NCBI RefSeq assembly: GCF_029892565.1
Contig: NZ_JARXVH010000017.1
Coordinates: forward strand, 62,001 to 126,000
Direction: 5' to 3'
From: Streptomyces pseudovenezuelae
GTDB lineage: Bacteria > Actinomycetota > Actinomycetes > Streptomycetales > Streptomycetaceae
Length of the DNA: 64,000 bases
Both the position numbers and the translations under genes were made by a program. Within the stretch, counting starts at the first letter, position 1. Each line of letters opens with the position of its first letter. Below are positions 21,767-30,097 of the stretch, piece by piece. The notes below the pieces were generated by a model. That model searched no databases. It was given only the letters and a program-made list of their open reading frames with translations, and had not been told where the DNA came from.

Positions 21767-22483
21767 TCAGCCCGCCTTCTTCCAGTCCTTGCAGCCGACG
21801 GTCTTGAAGTAGCCGTCCGACGCGGTGATCGTGACGACGGCTGTGCCGGTCACGTTGTCGTTCGCGACGATCGAGTCGATGTCGCCCTTGGCGTCCTTGG
21901 CACGCTCCCAGTAGCAGGAGTCGGCGGTGTTGCCGGTGGACCGGTAGGTGCCGGGCGCGATGTCGCCGCCGACCGCGAACATGCCGCCGTCGCCGGCCAT
22001 CCCGGACGCGGGCGTGCCCTTCGCCTTCGCGTCGACGGCCTCCCAGTCCTTGCAGCCGTTGGACTTGAAGATCTTGTCCGTGGTCTTGACCGTGACGTAA
22101 CTGGCGCCGCTCACATTGTCGTTGGCCAGGATCGAGTCCATCTCGCCCTTGGCGTCCTTGGCGCGCTCCCAGTAGCACATGCCGTCGCTGTTCCCGGTGG
22201 TGCGATACGTGCCCGGCTTGATGTCCGCACCGACCTGGAACTCCCCGTCCCCCGCGAACGCCACCTTCTTCTCGGCGGCGGCCTTCTTCTTGTCCCCGGA
22301 GTCCTTCGCGCCGCCGGACCTGTGCTGCGCGGACGCGGACGAACCCCTGCCGCCGGAGCCGGCTCTGTCGGAGGCGCCGGACGTACCGGATCCGGATCCG
22401 TTGTCGCCGGAGTTCGCCGACACGACGCCGATGACCACGACCCCGACGACCGCACCCAGCGCGATCTTGCCCTTCATGCCCAT
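21767..22483 (-). CDS. Membrane-anchored protein with two tandem duplicated domains
   Basis: A 238-residue protein with an N-terminal membrane helix (IALGAVVGVVVIGVVS) and a Ser/Gly/Lys linker. Two copies of a roughly 70-residue module follow. Each copy has VGxDIxPGTYR, a CYWERAKDAKG block and a C-terminal GCKDW; the copies start near residues 89 and 168. Two cysteines per copy suggest a disulfide per domain. Similar single-domain proteins occur widely in Streptomyces as exported proteins of unknown function. The ATG at 22483 follows GGGGGGA at about eight bases. Confidence 0.8.
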   Translation of the reverse strand: MGMKGKIALGAVVGVVVIGVVSANSGDNGSGSGTSGASDRAGSGGRGSSASAQHRSGGAKDSGDKKKAAAEKKVAFAGDGEFQVGADIKPGTYRTTGNSDGMCYWERAKDAKGEMDSILANDNVSGASYVTVKTTDKIFKSNGCKDWEAVDAKAKGTPASGMAGDGGMFAVGGDIAPGTYRSTGNTADSCYWERAKDAKGDIDSIVANDNVTGTAVVTITASDGYFKTVGCKDWKKAG

Positions 22484-22558
22484 GTCTGTGTCCCCCCACA
22501 TGGCGTGGCGACCGCCGCCGGTGGGCGTCGCTCGTTCGCTGGGTCAATGAGACCAAAG

Positions 22559-22588
22559 CTTGTGAACCGAGTCAACACGATTCACAAG
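22559..22588. promoter_or_regulatory. Inverted repeat CTTGTGAA-N14-TTCACAAG, candidate operator
   Basis: Perfect 8-bp arms at 22559-22566 and 22581-22588 lie between the divergent duplicated-domain and methylase genes. TAGAGT at 22590-22595 could be a -10 box for rightward transcription, which would place the right arm in the promoter. The half-site equals the Rex half-site, but the spacing is 14 rather than 4. Confidence 0.5.
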
Positions 22589-22695
22589 TTAGAGTGAGTA
22601 CACGGCCGTGAACCGATGGATGCCGCGTACGTCGCTATGCTCGGATCACACGCGGATGCGGGGCGCGGACGCGGAACGACGAGGGGAGCCGCCCG

Positions 22696-24810
22696 GTGCA
22701 GGACAACGCGACTGAGGTGACCGCCGCCGGAATCGCCCGGCTCGCCGGCGTCGGCCGTGCAGCCGTCAGCAACTGGCGCCGCCGCCATGCCGACTTCCCC
22801 AAGCCGGTCGGCGGCACCGAGACGAGCCCGTCCTTCGGCCTCGCCGAGGTCGAGTCGTGGCTGCGCAAGCAGGGCAAACTCGCCGAGGTCCCGCTCCGGG
22901 AGCGCGTCTGGCAACAACTCGCCGGCCACCCGGAGGGCCCACTCACCGGCCTCACCCACGCGGGCTGTGTCCTGCTGCTCATCCACGACCGCCCCACGGT
23001 GTGGCTGGAGGCGAGCGCGGGCTCGGACGAGCGGCTCGCGGCGATGTTGCCGGGGGCGCTGGAAGGGGTGCTGGTGCCGAGGTTCGGGGCGGGGGGTGTG
23101 AAGGGCGCCTCTGTGAAGGGCACTTCCGCTGTGAACCCTGGGTCGGCCGTGAACACCCACCCCGCCGTTCACACCCCCACCGGCCCCGAACTCCTCCCCT
23201 CCGCACCCCTCCTGCGCGGTGTCGCGGAACTGGCCACCGAGTTGGCCGTCGAAACGCCCGCAGGGACGGGAACCCGGGAGACCTTCGAGTTCCTGCTCCG
23301 GCGGCACCTCGATGCCAACCCGCGCCAGTACACGCTCACCCCAGGTGAACTCGCCGCCCTCATGGTCGAGTTGGCCGGCCCCGCCCGTACCCTCCTCGAT
23401 CCCGCCTGCGGCACCGGCGCCCTGTTGCGTGCCGTCGGCCCCGGTCCCGAGCAGGAGCTGTACGCCCAGGACAACGCGCCCGAACTCGCCGCGCTCACGG
23501 CGCTGCGGCTCGCGTTGCAGGCGCGCGTGACCGTGCGCGCCGCCGCCGGTGACACCCTGCGCGCCGACGCGTACCCCGAGCTGCGCGCTGACGCGGTTCT
23601 GTGTCATCCGCCGTTCAACGAGCGCAACTGGGGTCACGACGAACTCGCCTACGACGCCCGCTGGGAGTACGGCTTCCCGGCCCGCAACGAGTCCGAGCTG
23701 GCCTGGGTGCAGCACGCGCTCGCCCGGCTCGCCGACGGCGGCACCGCCGTCGTGCTGATGCCGCCGGCCACCGCCTCCCGCCGCTCCGGCCGCCGGATCC
23801 GCGCCGACCTGCTGCGGCGCGGCGCGCTGCGTGCCGTGATCGCCCTGCCGATCGGCGCGGCACCCCCGTACAACATCCCGCTCCACCTGTGGGTGCTGCG
23901 GCGGCCCGAGAAGGCGCCCGCGCAGCCGGAGGTGTTGCTCGTCGACACCGGGCAGTACGCCACCGAGGGGCGCGGGGGGCCCGACTGGCGGGAGGTGCGC
24001 GAGGCCGTACTCGATGCCTGGCAGGCCTTCGACCGGGCCGGCACCCTCCAGGAACGCCCGGGTGTGGCGCGCGCCCTGCCCGTCATCGAACTCCTCGACG
24101 ACGACGTCGACCTGGCCCCGGGCCGCCACCTCCCGCCCCCGACGGCGGCGGACGGCGCCGACGCGCTCACCGTCGTACGCGAACGCCTCGGCGAGACCCT
24201 CCGGTTGACCGCCGACCTCACCCCGCCGCCCGCCGAGTCGGCGCGGCTCGCGCGCTGGCCGCTCACCACCGTCGGTGAACTCGCGCGCGGGGGAGCGGTG
24301 GTGATGCGCAGCGGCGGAAACGGTGGCCACGCGCGCGTGCCCGTCCTCACCGACCATGACGTCCTCGCCGGTACGGCGCCCTCCGGGACGCTGCCCGAGA
24401 GCGACGAGGAGGCGGTGCTGACGGAGCCGGGCGATGTGGTGCTGCCGGTGCTCGGCGGGGGCTCGGTGGCGCGCGTGATCGACGACGCGACGGGGGGCGC
24501 CGCCCTGGGGCGCAACCTCGTGCTCCTGCGCCCCGATCCGACGGCGCTGGACGCGTGGTTCCTCGCCGGCTTCCTGCGCGGCACCGCCAACAACCGCCAG
24601 GCCAGCAGTTACGCGTCCACGGCCACGCGCCTGGACGTGCGCCGGCTCCAGCTGCCCCGGCTCCCGCTGGACGAACAGCGGCGCTACGGCGCGCGGTTCC
24701 GCGCCCTCGACGACTTCGAGCGGGCGCTCAGGCGCGCGGGCCGGCTGGGGGAGCAGCTCGTGCGCGGGATGTACGACGGGTTGACGGACGGGACGGTCGC
24801 GCCGGACTGA
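22696..24810 (+). CDS. N-6 DNA methylase with N-terminal HTH
   Basis: A 704-residue protein. Residues 8-50 form a MerR/XRE-like helix-turn-helix (GIARLAGVGRAAVSNWRRRH). The centre is a gamma-class adenine methyltransferase with SAM motif D235-PACGTG and a motif IV reading H304-PPF, where the family consensus is N/D-PPY/F. The C-terminal third resembles a target-recognition segment of type I HsdM/HsdS-like enzymes (a conserved QLPRLPLDEQRRY). No restriction subunit is nearby, so it is either an orphan methylase or a catalytically altered DNA-binding protein. The GTG at 22696 follows GAGGGGAG. Confidence 0.85.
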   Translation: MQDNATEVTAAGIARLAGVGRAAVSNWRRRHADFPKPVGGTETSPSFGLAEVESWLRKQGKLAEVPLRERVWQQLAGHPEGPLTGLTHAGCVLLLIHDRPTVWLEASAGSDERLAAMLPGALEGVLVPRFGAGGVKGASVKGTSAVNPGSAVNTHPAVHTPTGPELLPSAPLLRGVAELATELAVETPAGTGTRETFEFLLRRHLDANPRQYTLTPGELAALMVELAGPARTLLDPACGTGALLRAVGPGPEQELYAQDNAPELAALTALRLALQARVTVRAAAGDTLRADAYPELRADAVLCHPPFNERNWGHDELAYDARWEYGFPARNESELAWVQHALARLADGGTAVVLMPPATASRRSGRRIRADLLRRGALRAVIALPIGAAPPYNIPLHLWVLRRPEKAPAQPEVLLVDTGQYATEGRGGPDWREVREAVLDAWQAFDRAGTLQERPGVARALPVIELLDDDVDLAPGRHLPPPTAADGADALTVVRERLGETLRLTADLTPPPAESARLARWPLTTVGELARGGAVVMRSGGNGGHARVPVLTDHDVLAGTAPSGTLPESDEEAVLTEPGDVVLPVLGGGSVARVIDDATGGAALGRNLVLLRPDPTALDAWFLAGFLRGTANNRQASSYASTATRLDVRRLQLPRLPLDEQRRYGARFRALDDFERALRRAGRLGEQLVRGMYDGLTDGTVAPD

Positions 24811-24963
24811 GACGCCGGGCGGATACACGGGACTGAGGCGCCGGACCGGGACGCCGTCGCATGAATTGACCAGCACGACAACGGTTCGGTACAACCCGGG
24901 ACCGCATGTCGGTGTGGGCCTATACGCTCGAACCCCACATCGATTACGGGCCCGGGAGCAGTC

Positions 24964-25593
24964 ATGTACGGCCACGGCGCGGTGCCGCCCGCCCGCAGTG
25001 AGAGCAACGTCGTCACCTTGCGCGTGATGTTCGCCGTGATCGGCACCCTCTGCTGCGGGATCCTCGCCTGCGTTCCGCTGTTCCGGGTGGCCTTCCTGCG
25101 CGGGCGGAAGATCGACTGGGCGCTGGCCTGGGGGAGCCTGCCGGTGTCCATCGGCTGTTTCGCCGTGGTCGGCTCGCTGCCCGAGAGCGACACCAGGACC
25201 GACGTCGCCATGGCGGCGGTGATTCTCCTGGGCCTGTTCAGCAGTGCCTACTTCCTCGTGGCGGACATCCGCATCCATCAGCAGCAGCGGCAGTTCACCG
25301 GCTATCCGCCCCAGGGCCCGACCGTGCAGTCCGGGTACGGCTATCCGCAGGCCGCGACGCCCTTCAGCGCCACGCCCGTGCCCCAACCGCCCCTGCACCA
25401 GACCCAGATGCCGCAGCCGCCCCAGCACCACACTCCGCCCTCCACCCCGCCCCACACCCCGGTACCGCCGCCCCCGCAGCAGCGCCCCGCGCCCGCCCGT
25501 ATCGACCAGGTCCGCGCCGAACTCGACGAACTCAGCGACTACCTGCGCAGGCACGACGGCCACCAGGACGGGAACCACGAGGGCGGAAGGTGA
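24964..25593 (+). CDS. Small integral membrane protein with Pro/Gln-rich tail
   Basis: A 209-residue protein with three hydrophobic segments (about 18-40, 50-72 and 80-100). A cytoplasmic Pro/Gln-rich tail follows, then a short charged helix (IDQVRAELDELSDYLRRH). GGGAG precedes the ATG. Its stop overlaps the kinase GTG (GTGA), so the two are translated together and the protein may be the membrane anchor or partner of that soluble kinase. This role is inference; I do not recognise a family. Confidence 0.75.
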   Translation: MYGHGAVPPARSESNVVTLRVMFAVIGTLCCGILACVPLFRVAFLRGRKIDWALAWGSLPVSIGCFAVVGSLPESDTRTDVAMAAVILLGLFSSAYFLVADIRIHQQQRQFTGYPPQGPTVQSGYGYPQAATPFSATPVPQPPLHQTQMPQPPQHHTPPSTPPHTPVPPPPQQRPAPARIDQVRAELDELSDYLRRHDGHQDGNHEGGR

Positions 25594-27119
25594 CCACGGC
25601 GGAAGGCCGGGTCGTCGCGTCCCGCTACGCGCTGTCCACGCTCATCGGACAGGGCGGCATGGGCCAGGTCTGGACGGCGTACGACCAACGGCTCGACCGG
25701 CGCGTGGCGGTGAAGCTGCTGCGCCCCGACAAGGTGGCGGGGCAGGACGCCGACGAACTGCGCCGCCGGTTCGTGCGCGAGTGCCGGGTGACCGCGCAGG
25801 TCGACCACCCCGGCCTGGTCACGGTGCACGACGCGGGCAGCGAGGGCGAGGAGCTGTTCCTCGTCATGCAGTACATCGACGGCGCCGACCTCTCCGACCA
25901 CCTCGCCGAGCACGACCCGTACCCGTGGCCGTGGGCGGTCACCGTCGCCGCGCAACTGTGCGCCGTACTGAGCGCCGTGCACGCCGTGCCGATCGTCCAC
26001 CGCGACCTCAAGCCGCGCAACGTGATGGTGAAGCAGGACGGCACGGTCACCGTCCTCGACCTCGGCGTCGCCTCCGTCATGGACGCCGACACCACGCGCC
26101 TGACCCACACCGGCACGCCCATCGGCTCGCCCGCCTACATGGCGCCCGAGCAGGCGATGGGCGGCGCGGTCGGCCCGTACACCGACCTGTACGCGCTCGG
26201 TGTGGTCCTGCACGAACTCCTCAGCGGGGACGTCCCGTTCGCCGGCTCCACGGCCCTCGGCGTGCTGCACCGGCACCTGTACGAGCCCCCGCTGCCCGTG
26301 CGCCGCGTCCGCCCCGAGGTGCCGGAGCCGCTCGAAGCGCTCGTCCTGCGCCTGCTCGCCAAGGACCCGCAGCACCGCCCCGCGTCCGCGCAGGAGGTCT
26401 ACGAGCAGCTGGCACCGCTGCTGCCCGCGCGCGGGATGCCCTCGGGGGCGCCGCTGGACCCCACGCGCCCGTTCCTGCGCCCGCACGCCCCCTGGCCGGA
26501 CCGCGCGCGCACGCCCGCGTCCCAGCCCGCCGCGGTCACCCCGCCCGTCGCCGAGAAGCCCGATGTCGCGCACGCCGTCGACGAGGTCAAGCGCCTCCTG
26601 GGCGAGGGCCGCATCACCCAGGCCGTCGACATCCTGGGCGCGATCCTGCCCACGGCGGCCGAACAGCACGGCGAGCACTCCCCGGTCGTCCGCACCCTGC
26701 GCAAGCAGTACGCGGCCACCCTCATGGACGACGGCCAGTACCGGCGCGCACTGCCCGAACTGCGCCGCCTCGCCGACGAACGCGCCACCGAGGCGGGCCA
26801 GGCCGACCCCCAGTCACTCCGGTTCCGCTACGAGGCCGCCCAGTGCCTGGAGTCGCTCGGCGAACCGGCGGCGGCGCTCGCGGAATACCGCGCACTGCTG
26901 CCGTACTACGAGAACCAGTACGTGGCCGGCGACCCCGAGCTCGCCCACGACGTGCGTCGGCGCATCGGCCACCTCCTGCTCGCCCTCGGCGACCGCGGCG
27001 CCGCCCACGACACGCTCGCGCGCCTGCTGCACGACGTGGAGCGGCTGCGCGGCCCCGGACACCCGCTCGCGGTGGACATCCGGCGGACGTTGGAGTGGCT
27101 GGGGCAGGTGCGCGGCTAG
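25590..27119 (+). CDS. Ser/Thr protein kinase with C-terminal TPR region
   Basis: A 509-residue Hanks-type kinase. It has the Gly-loop GQGGMGQVW (20-28), K42, catalytic H137-R-D139-LK-x-x-N144, D157-L-G in place of DFG, and APE (185-187). The kinase domain ends near residue 285. A Pro-rich linker is followed by helical TPR-like repeats (310-509), suited to protein binding. There are no PASTA repeats or membrane helix. DLG for DFG occurs in other Actinobacterial kinases, so activity is likely. It is coupled to the preceding membrane protein. Confidence 0.9.
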   Translation: MTTAEGRVVASRYALSTLIGQGGMGQVWTAYDQRLDRRVAVKLLRPDKVAGQDADELRRRFVRECRVTAQVDHPGLVTVHDAGSEGEELFLVMQYIDGADLSDHLAEHDPYPWPWAVTVAAQLCAVLSAVHAVPIVHRDLKPRNVMVKQDGTVTVLDLGVASVMDADTTRLTHTGTPIGSPAYMAPEQAMGGAVGPYTDLYALGVVLHELLSGDVPFAGSTALGVLHRHLYEPPLPVRRVRPEVPEPLEALVLRLLAKDPQHRPASAQEVYEQLAPLLPARGMPSGAPLDPTRPFLRPHAPWPDRARTPASQPAAVTPPVAEKPDVAHAVDEVKRLLGEGRITQAVDILGAILPTAAEQHGEHSPVVRTLRKQYAATLMDDGQYRRALPELRRLADERATEAGQADPQSLRFRYEAAQCLESLGEPAAALAEYRALLPYYENQYVAGDPELAHDVRRRIGHLLLALGDRGAAHDTLARLLHDVERLRGPGHPLAVDIRRTLEWLGQVRG

Positions 27120-27222
27120 TTTTTGCCGGGCACGGAGGGAAACTTGTGATCCTCAAGGGGCGGGGTTTCCCGAACACTTGGGCGCCACCGGATACGTTGC
27201 GGATCGTTTTTCGCCAGACAAA

Positions 27223-27248
27223 GCGCCCTCTTCTTTAAAAGAGGGCGC
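27223..27248 (+). terminator. Hairpin between kinase and DUF1906 genes
   Basis: A 10-bp stem GCGCCCTCTT/AAGAGGGCGC with an AT-rich six-base loop ends only 27 bp before the next start codon. It is probably the kinase terminator. If the DUF1906 promoter lies upstream (TACGTT at 27193-27198 is a possible -10), the hairpin would sit in that gene's leader and could attenuate it. Confidence 0.65.
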
Positions 27249-27275
27249 CAACGCACAACCAGGGGTGGGGTACTC

Positions 27276-28103
27276 ATGGCCGGCCATCGGCAGTCCAAGA
27301 AGCGCAGATACATCACGTGGGCCGTCGCCGGCACAGCCGTCGTCGCGGGGGCCGGCCTCGCCGCGCAGAGCTCCATGGCCGCCACCACCTGGCCCGCGCA
27401 GAAGACGTACACGGGGCGGGCCTTCGACACCTGCACCGCGCCCTCCCTCTCCGCGATGAAGGCCTGGCACGGCGGCCTCTACGGCGCCGCCGCCGTCTAC
27501 ATCGGCGGCAAGAACCGCGGCTGCGCCCAGCCCAACCTCACCGCCTCCTGGGTGAAGTCGGTCAGCGCGGCCGGCTGGAAACTCATCCCCCTCTACGTGG
27601 GCGCCCAGCCGTCCTGCCAGACCGGCTCCAGCCCCGAGAAGCTCACCGCCTCCACCGCCGCCTCCCTGGGCACCAAGGACGCGACGGACGCGGTCTCCAA
27701 GGCGTCGGCGCTCGGGATGAAGGCCGGCAGCCCGATCTACCTGGACATGGAGTCGTACGACATCACCAACAAGGCGTGCAACAACGCCGTGCTCACCTAT
27801 GTGCGCGCCTTCGACAAGGTCCTGCGTACGAAGACGTACCGCGCGGGCTACTACGGCTTCACCAGCTCCAGCGCGAAGGCGATCGCCAACGCGACCGACA
27901 AGACGGACCTTCCGGGCAACCTCTGGTACGCGCTGTGGGACAAGCAGAACACCACGACCAAGGACTGGCCGTTCGGGGCGACCCAGTACACCGGTCACAG
28001 CCGTGGTCACCAGTACATGGTCAACAGCAAGGAGATGCGCGGCGGTTACACGATCACCGTGGACCGCGACGCGTGGGACGGCCCGGTGGCCATCACGGGC
28101 TGA
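27276..28103 (+). CDS. Secreted DUF1906 glycoside-hydrolase-like protein
   Basis: A 275-residue exported protein. A basic N-terminus and hydrophobic stretch end at SSMAA; the mature part starts near residue 37. It matches the DUF1906 (Rv2525c-like) TIM-barrel family: FDTCTAPSLSAMKAW, then YVGAQPSCQ, the acidic strand SPIYLDMESYD, and the closing DRDAWDG. Rv2525c is a Tat substrate linked to cell-wall physiology; enzymatic activity of the family is unsettled. AGGGGTGGGG precedes the ATG. It is monocistronic. Confidence 0.87.
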   Translation: MAGHRQSKKRRYITWAVAGTAVVAGAGLAAQSSMAATTWPAQKTYTGRAFDTCTAPSLSAMKAWHGGLYGAAAVYIGGKNRGCAQPNLTASWVKSVSAAGWKLIPLYVGAQPSCQTGSSPEKLTASTAASLGTKDATDAVSKASALGMKAGSPIYLDMESYDITNKACNNAVLTYVRAFDKVLRTKTYRAGYYGFTSSSAKAIANATDKTDLPGNLWYALWDKQNTTTKDWPFGATQYTGHSRGHQYMVNSKEMRGGYTITVDRDAWDGPVAITG

Positions 28104-28166
28104 TCCCGACAGAGCCCGTCGGGCGCGGCGGTGCCCGAAGTCCTGGTGAATCGTTGGTCGAATGGG

Positions 28167-28195
28167 TTGGCCACAGCCGACCCACTGCCTACCAT
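28167..28195 (+). promoter_or_regulatory. Promoter of the SurA-like lipoprotein gene
   Basis: TTGGCC (28167-28172), a 17-bp spacer and TACCAT (28190-28195) form a sigma-HrdB-like promoter about 50 bp before the TTG start. Confidence 0.55.
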
Positions 28196-28247
28196 CGATC
28201 ACCGCAAGACTTTGTGCACCGTCGCACAATCTCCTCGGGAGGCTTCC

Positions 28248-28892
28248 TTGCACCGCCGCCGTCGCTCCGCGCTCCTGTTCACCGCCGCGATCATCGCGGC
28301 CCCGCTCCTCACCGCCTGCGGGAGCGACGCGCACCCAGGCGCCGCGGCCGTCGTCGGCGGCCAGCGGATCACCGTCGCGCAGTTGGAGAACCGGGTGGGC
28401 GAGGTGCGCTCGGCGCAGCGCGCGGCCGTGTCGGACGACGCGCAGTACAAGCAGGCCGTCGCGCAGACCGGCAGCCTCACCCGCGACACCCTGCACGGCA
28501 TGGTCCTGGACCGGGTCCTGCACCGCGCCGCCCAGGACGAGGGCGTCACCGTCTCCCGCCACGAGATCCAGCAGATGCGCACCGGCCTGGAACAGCAGGT
28601 CGGCGGCTCCAAGGCGCTGGAGACGGCCTGGCTGCAGCAGTACGGCGTCGCCCCGGCCCGCCTCGACGACAACCTCCGCCTCCAGCTGGAGGCCCAGAAG
28701 CTCGCCCAGTCCCTCGGCACCGACACCAGCAAGCCGGCCTTCTGGAACGCCCTGTCCAAGGCCTCCAAGGAACTCCACGTCGACCTCAACCCGCGCTACG
28801 GCTCCTGGGACGTCCAGAAGAGCAGCCGCGTCGACGCGAAGACTCCGTGGGTACGAGAGGTCACGGCACCGGCGACGCAGGGGACGGCGTGA
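28248..28892 (+). CDS. SurA N-terminal-domain lipoprotein
   Basis: A 214-residue lipoprotein: lipobox LLTAC (C24), then a SurA_N-like helical chaperone domain beginning AAVVGGQRITVAQLENRV. There is no parvulin isomerase domain, so it would be an extracytoplasmic holdase rather than an isomerase. The start is a TTG at 28248, fixed by GGGAGG six bases upstream and by the signal peptide. It precedes mazG, a pairing I recall as conserved in Streptomyces. Confidence 0.85.
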   Translation: MHRRRRSALLFTAAIIAAPLLTACGSDAHPGAAAVVGGQRITVAQLENRVGEVRSAQRAAVSDDAQYKQAVAQTGSLTRDTLHGMVLDRVLHRAAQDEGVTVSRHEIQQMRTGLEQQVGGSKALETAWLQQYGVAPARLDDNLRLQLEAQKLAQSLGTDTSKPAFWNALSKASKELHVDLNPRYGSWDVQKSSRVDAKTPWVREVTAPATQGTA

Positions 28893-29065
28893 GCGGCGAG
28901 CGGTACGCGTAGGCGGTCAGCAGAAGGAACGGTACGGCGGCGCCGACTGCCCCAACTGCCCCGGTCGCCGCGGCCCGGTCGCCGCGGCCCGGGGGCAACG
29001 GCCTGATGATCCGATGATCCCTCCCGCCCTGTGGATATCTCGCGGGGACCGTCGTCGCCGTGCGT

Positions 29066-29077
29066 TAGCTTCGAATC
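29066..29077 (+). promoter_or_regulatory. Putative leaderless promoter -10 box of mazG
   Basis: TAGCTT at 29066-29071 is six bases before the GTG start at 29078, and no ribosome-binding site is present, as expected for a leaderless mRNA. Confidence 0.5.
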
Positions 29078-30097
29078 GTGAACGCAACCAGCCCCGCAGC
29101 GCCTCCCGGCCGCATCGTCCTGCTCACCACCAGCCACCGTGTCGCACCCGGCCTCCTGTCCTGGCCCGCCTGGCAGGCCCTGCACGCCGCCGACCGTGTG
29201 CTGTGCGCGGACGGCGCCCACCCGCAGCTGCCGTATCTGCGCGAGGCGGGAATAGCGGTCGACGAGGTGTCGCCGAGCGCCGAGGAACTGGTCGACGCGT
29301 GCGCCGGCGGGCGGACGGTGGTCGTCGTCTCCACGGGTGAGGGCGAACCGGCCCTCACCGACGGCCTCGCCCGGCTCGCCGGCTCCGGACGTGTCCACAT
29401 GCCCGAGCTGGAGCTGCTCCCCGCCTCCTACGACCTGCCGGGTGCCCGCCTCCTCGACCTCGTCCAGGTCATGGACCGTATCCGCGCCGAGTGCCCGTGG
29501 TCGTCCCAGCAGACGCACAAGGGCCTGGCGAAGTACGCCATCGAGGAGGCCTACGAACTCGTCGAGGCGATCGAGGAGGACGACCGCGACGAACTGCGCG
29601 AGGAGCTCGGCGACGTCCTGCTCCAGGTCGTCTTCCACTCCCGTATCGCCGAGGAGGACCCGGACGCCCCCTTCTCCGTCGACGACGTGGCCGCCGGCAT
29701 CGTCGCCAAGCTCATCCACCGCCACCCGCACGTCTTCGGCGACGCGACGGCCTCCACACCCGAGGAGGTCAAGGAGCACTGGCTGCGCACCAAGGCCATA
29801 GAGAAGCGGCGCACCTCGGTGACGGAGGGCATTCCCCTCGGCCAGCCGAGCCTCGCCCTCGCCTCGAAGCTGGCGTCCCGCGTCCGCACGGCCGGCCTGG
29901 AGGTCCCGCTGCCCCTCAGGGACGGCATCGGCTACGAACTGCTCACGCTGGCGGTACGCGCCGAGGCGGACGGCGTCGACCCGGAGGCGGCCCTGCGAGC
30001 GGCGGCCCGCGCGTACCGGGACGCGGTGCGGGACGTGGAGACCTCGGGTCGGGAAGCAGAGACCTCGGACGCGGAGAAGGGGGACGACGAGGAGTGA
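29078..30097 (+). CDS. mazG: Nucleoside triphosphate pyrophosphohydrolase MazG
   Basis: A 339-residue protein. The C-terminal half is the MazG domain, with DLVQVMDRIRAECPW, the metal-binding EEAYELVEAI and EELGDVLLQ motifs, and HRHPHVFG. It hydrolyses non-canonical NTPs to NMP and pyrophosphate, cleaning the nucleotide pool. The N-terminal ~120 residues resemble a reduced tetrapyrrole-methylase-like domain (TGEGEPALTDGLARL), as in other actinobacterial MazG proteins. A poorly conserved acidic tail overlaps the P450 GTG (GTGA). Confidence 0.93.
   Translation: MNATSPAAPPGRIVLLTTSHRVAPGLLSWPAWQALHAADRVLCADGAHPQLPYLREAGIAVDEVSPSAEELVDACAGGRTVVVVSTGEGEPALTDGLARLAGSGRVHMPELELLPASYDLPGARLLDLVQVMDRIRAECPWSSQQTHKGLAKYAIEEAYELVEAIEEDDRDELREELGDVLLQVVFHSRIAEEDPDAPFSVDDVAAGIVAKLIHRHPHVFGDATASTPEEVKEHWLRTKAIEKRRTSVTEGIPLGQPSLALASKLASRVRTAGLEVPLPLRDGIGYELLTLAVRAEADGVDPEAALRAAARAYRDAVRDVETSGREAETSDAEKGDDEE

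Noticed and set aside
28960..29000. Short direct repeats CCGGTCGCCGCGGC before mazG
   Set aside because: Low-complexity GC duplication without hairpin or promoter association.
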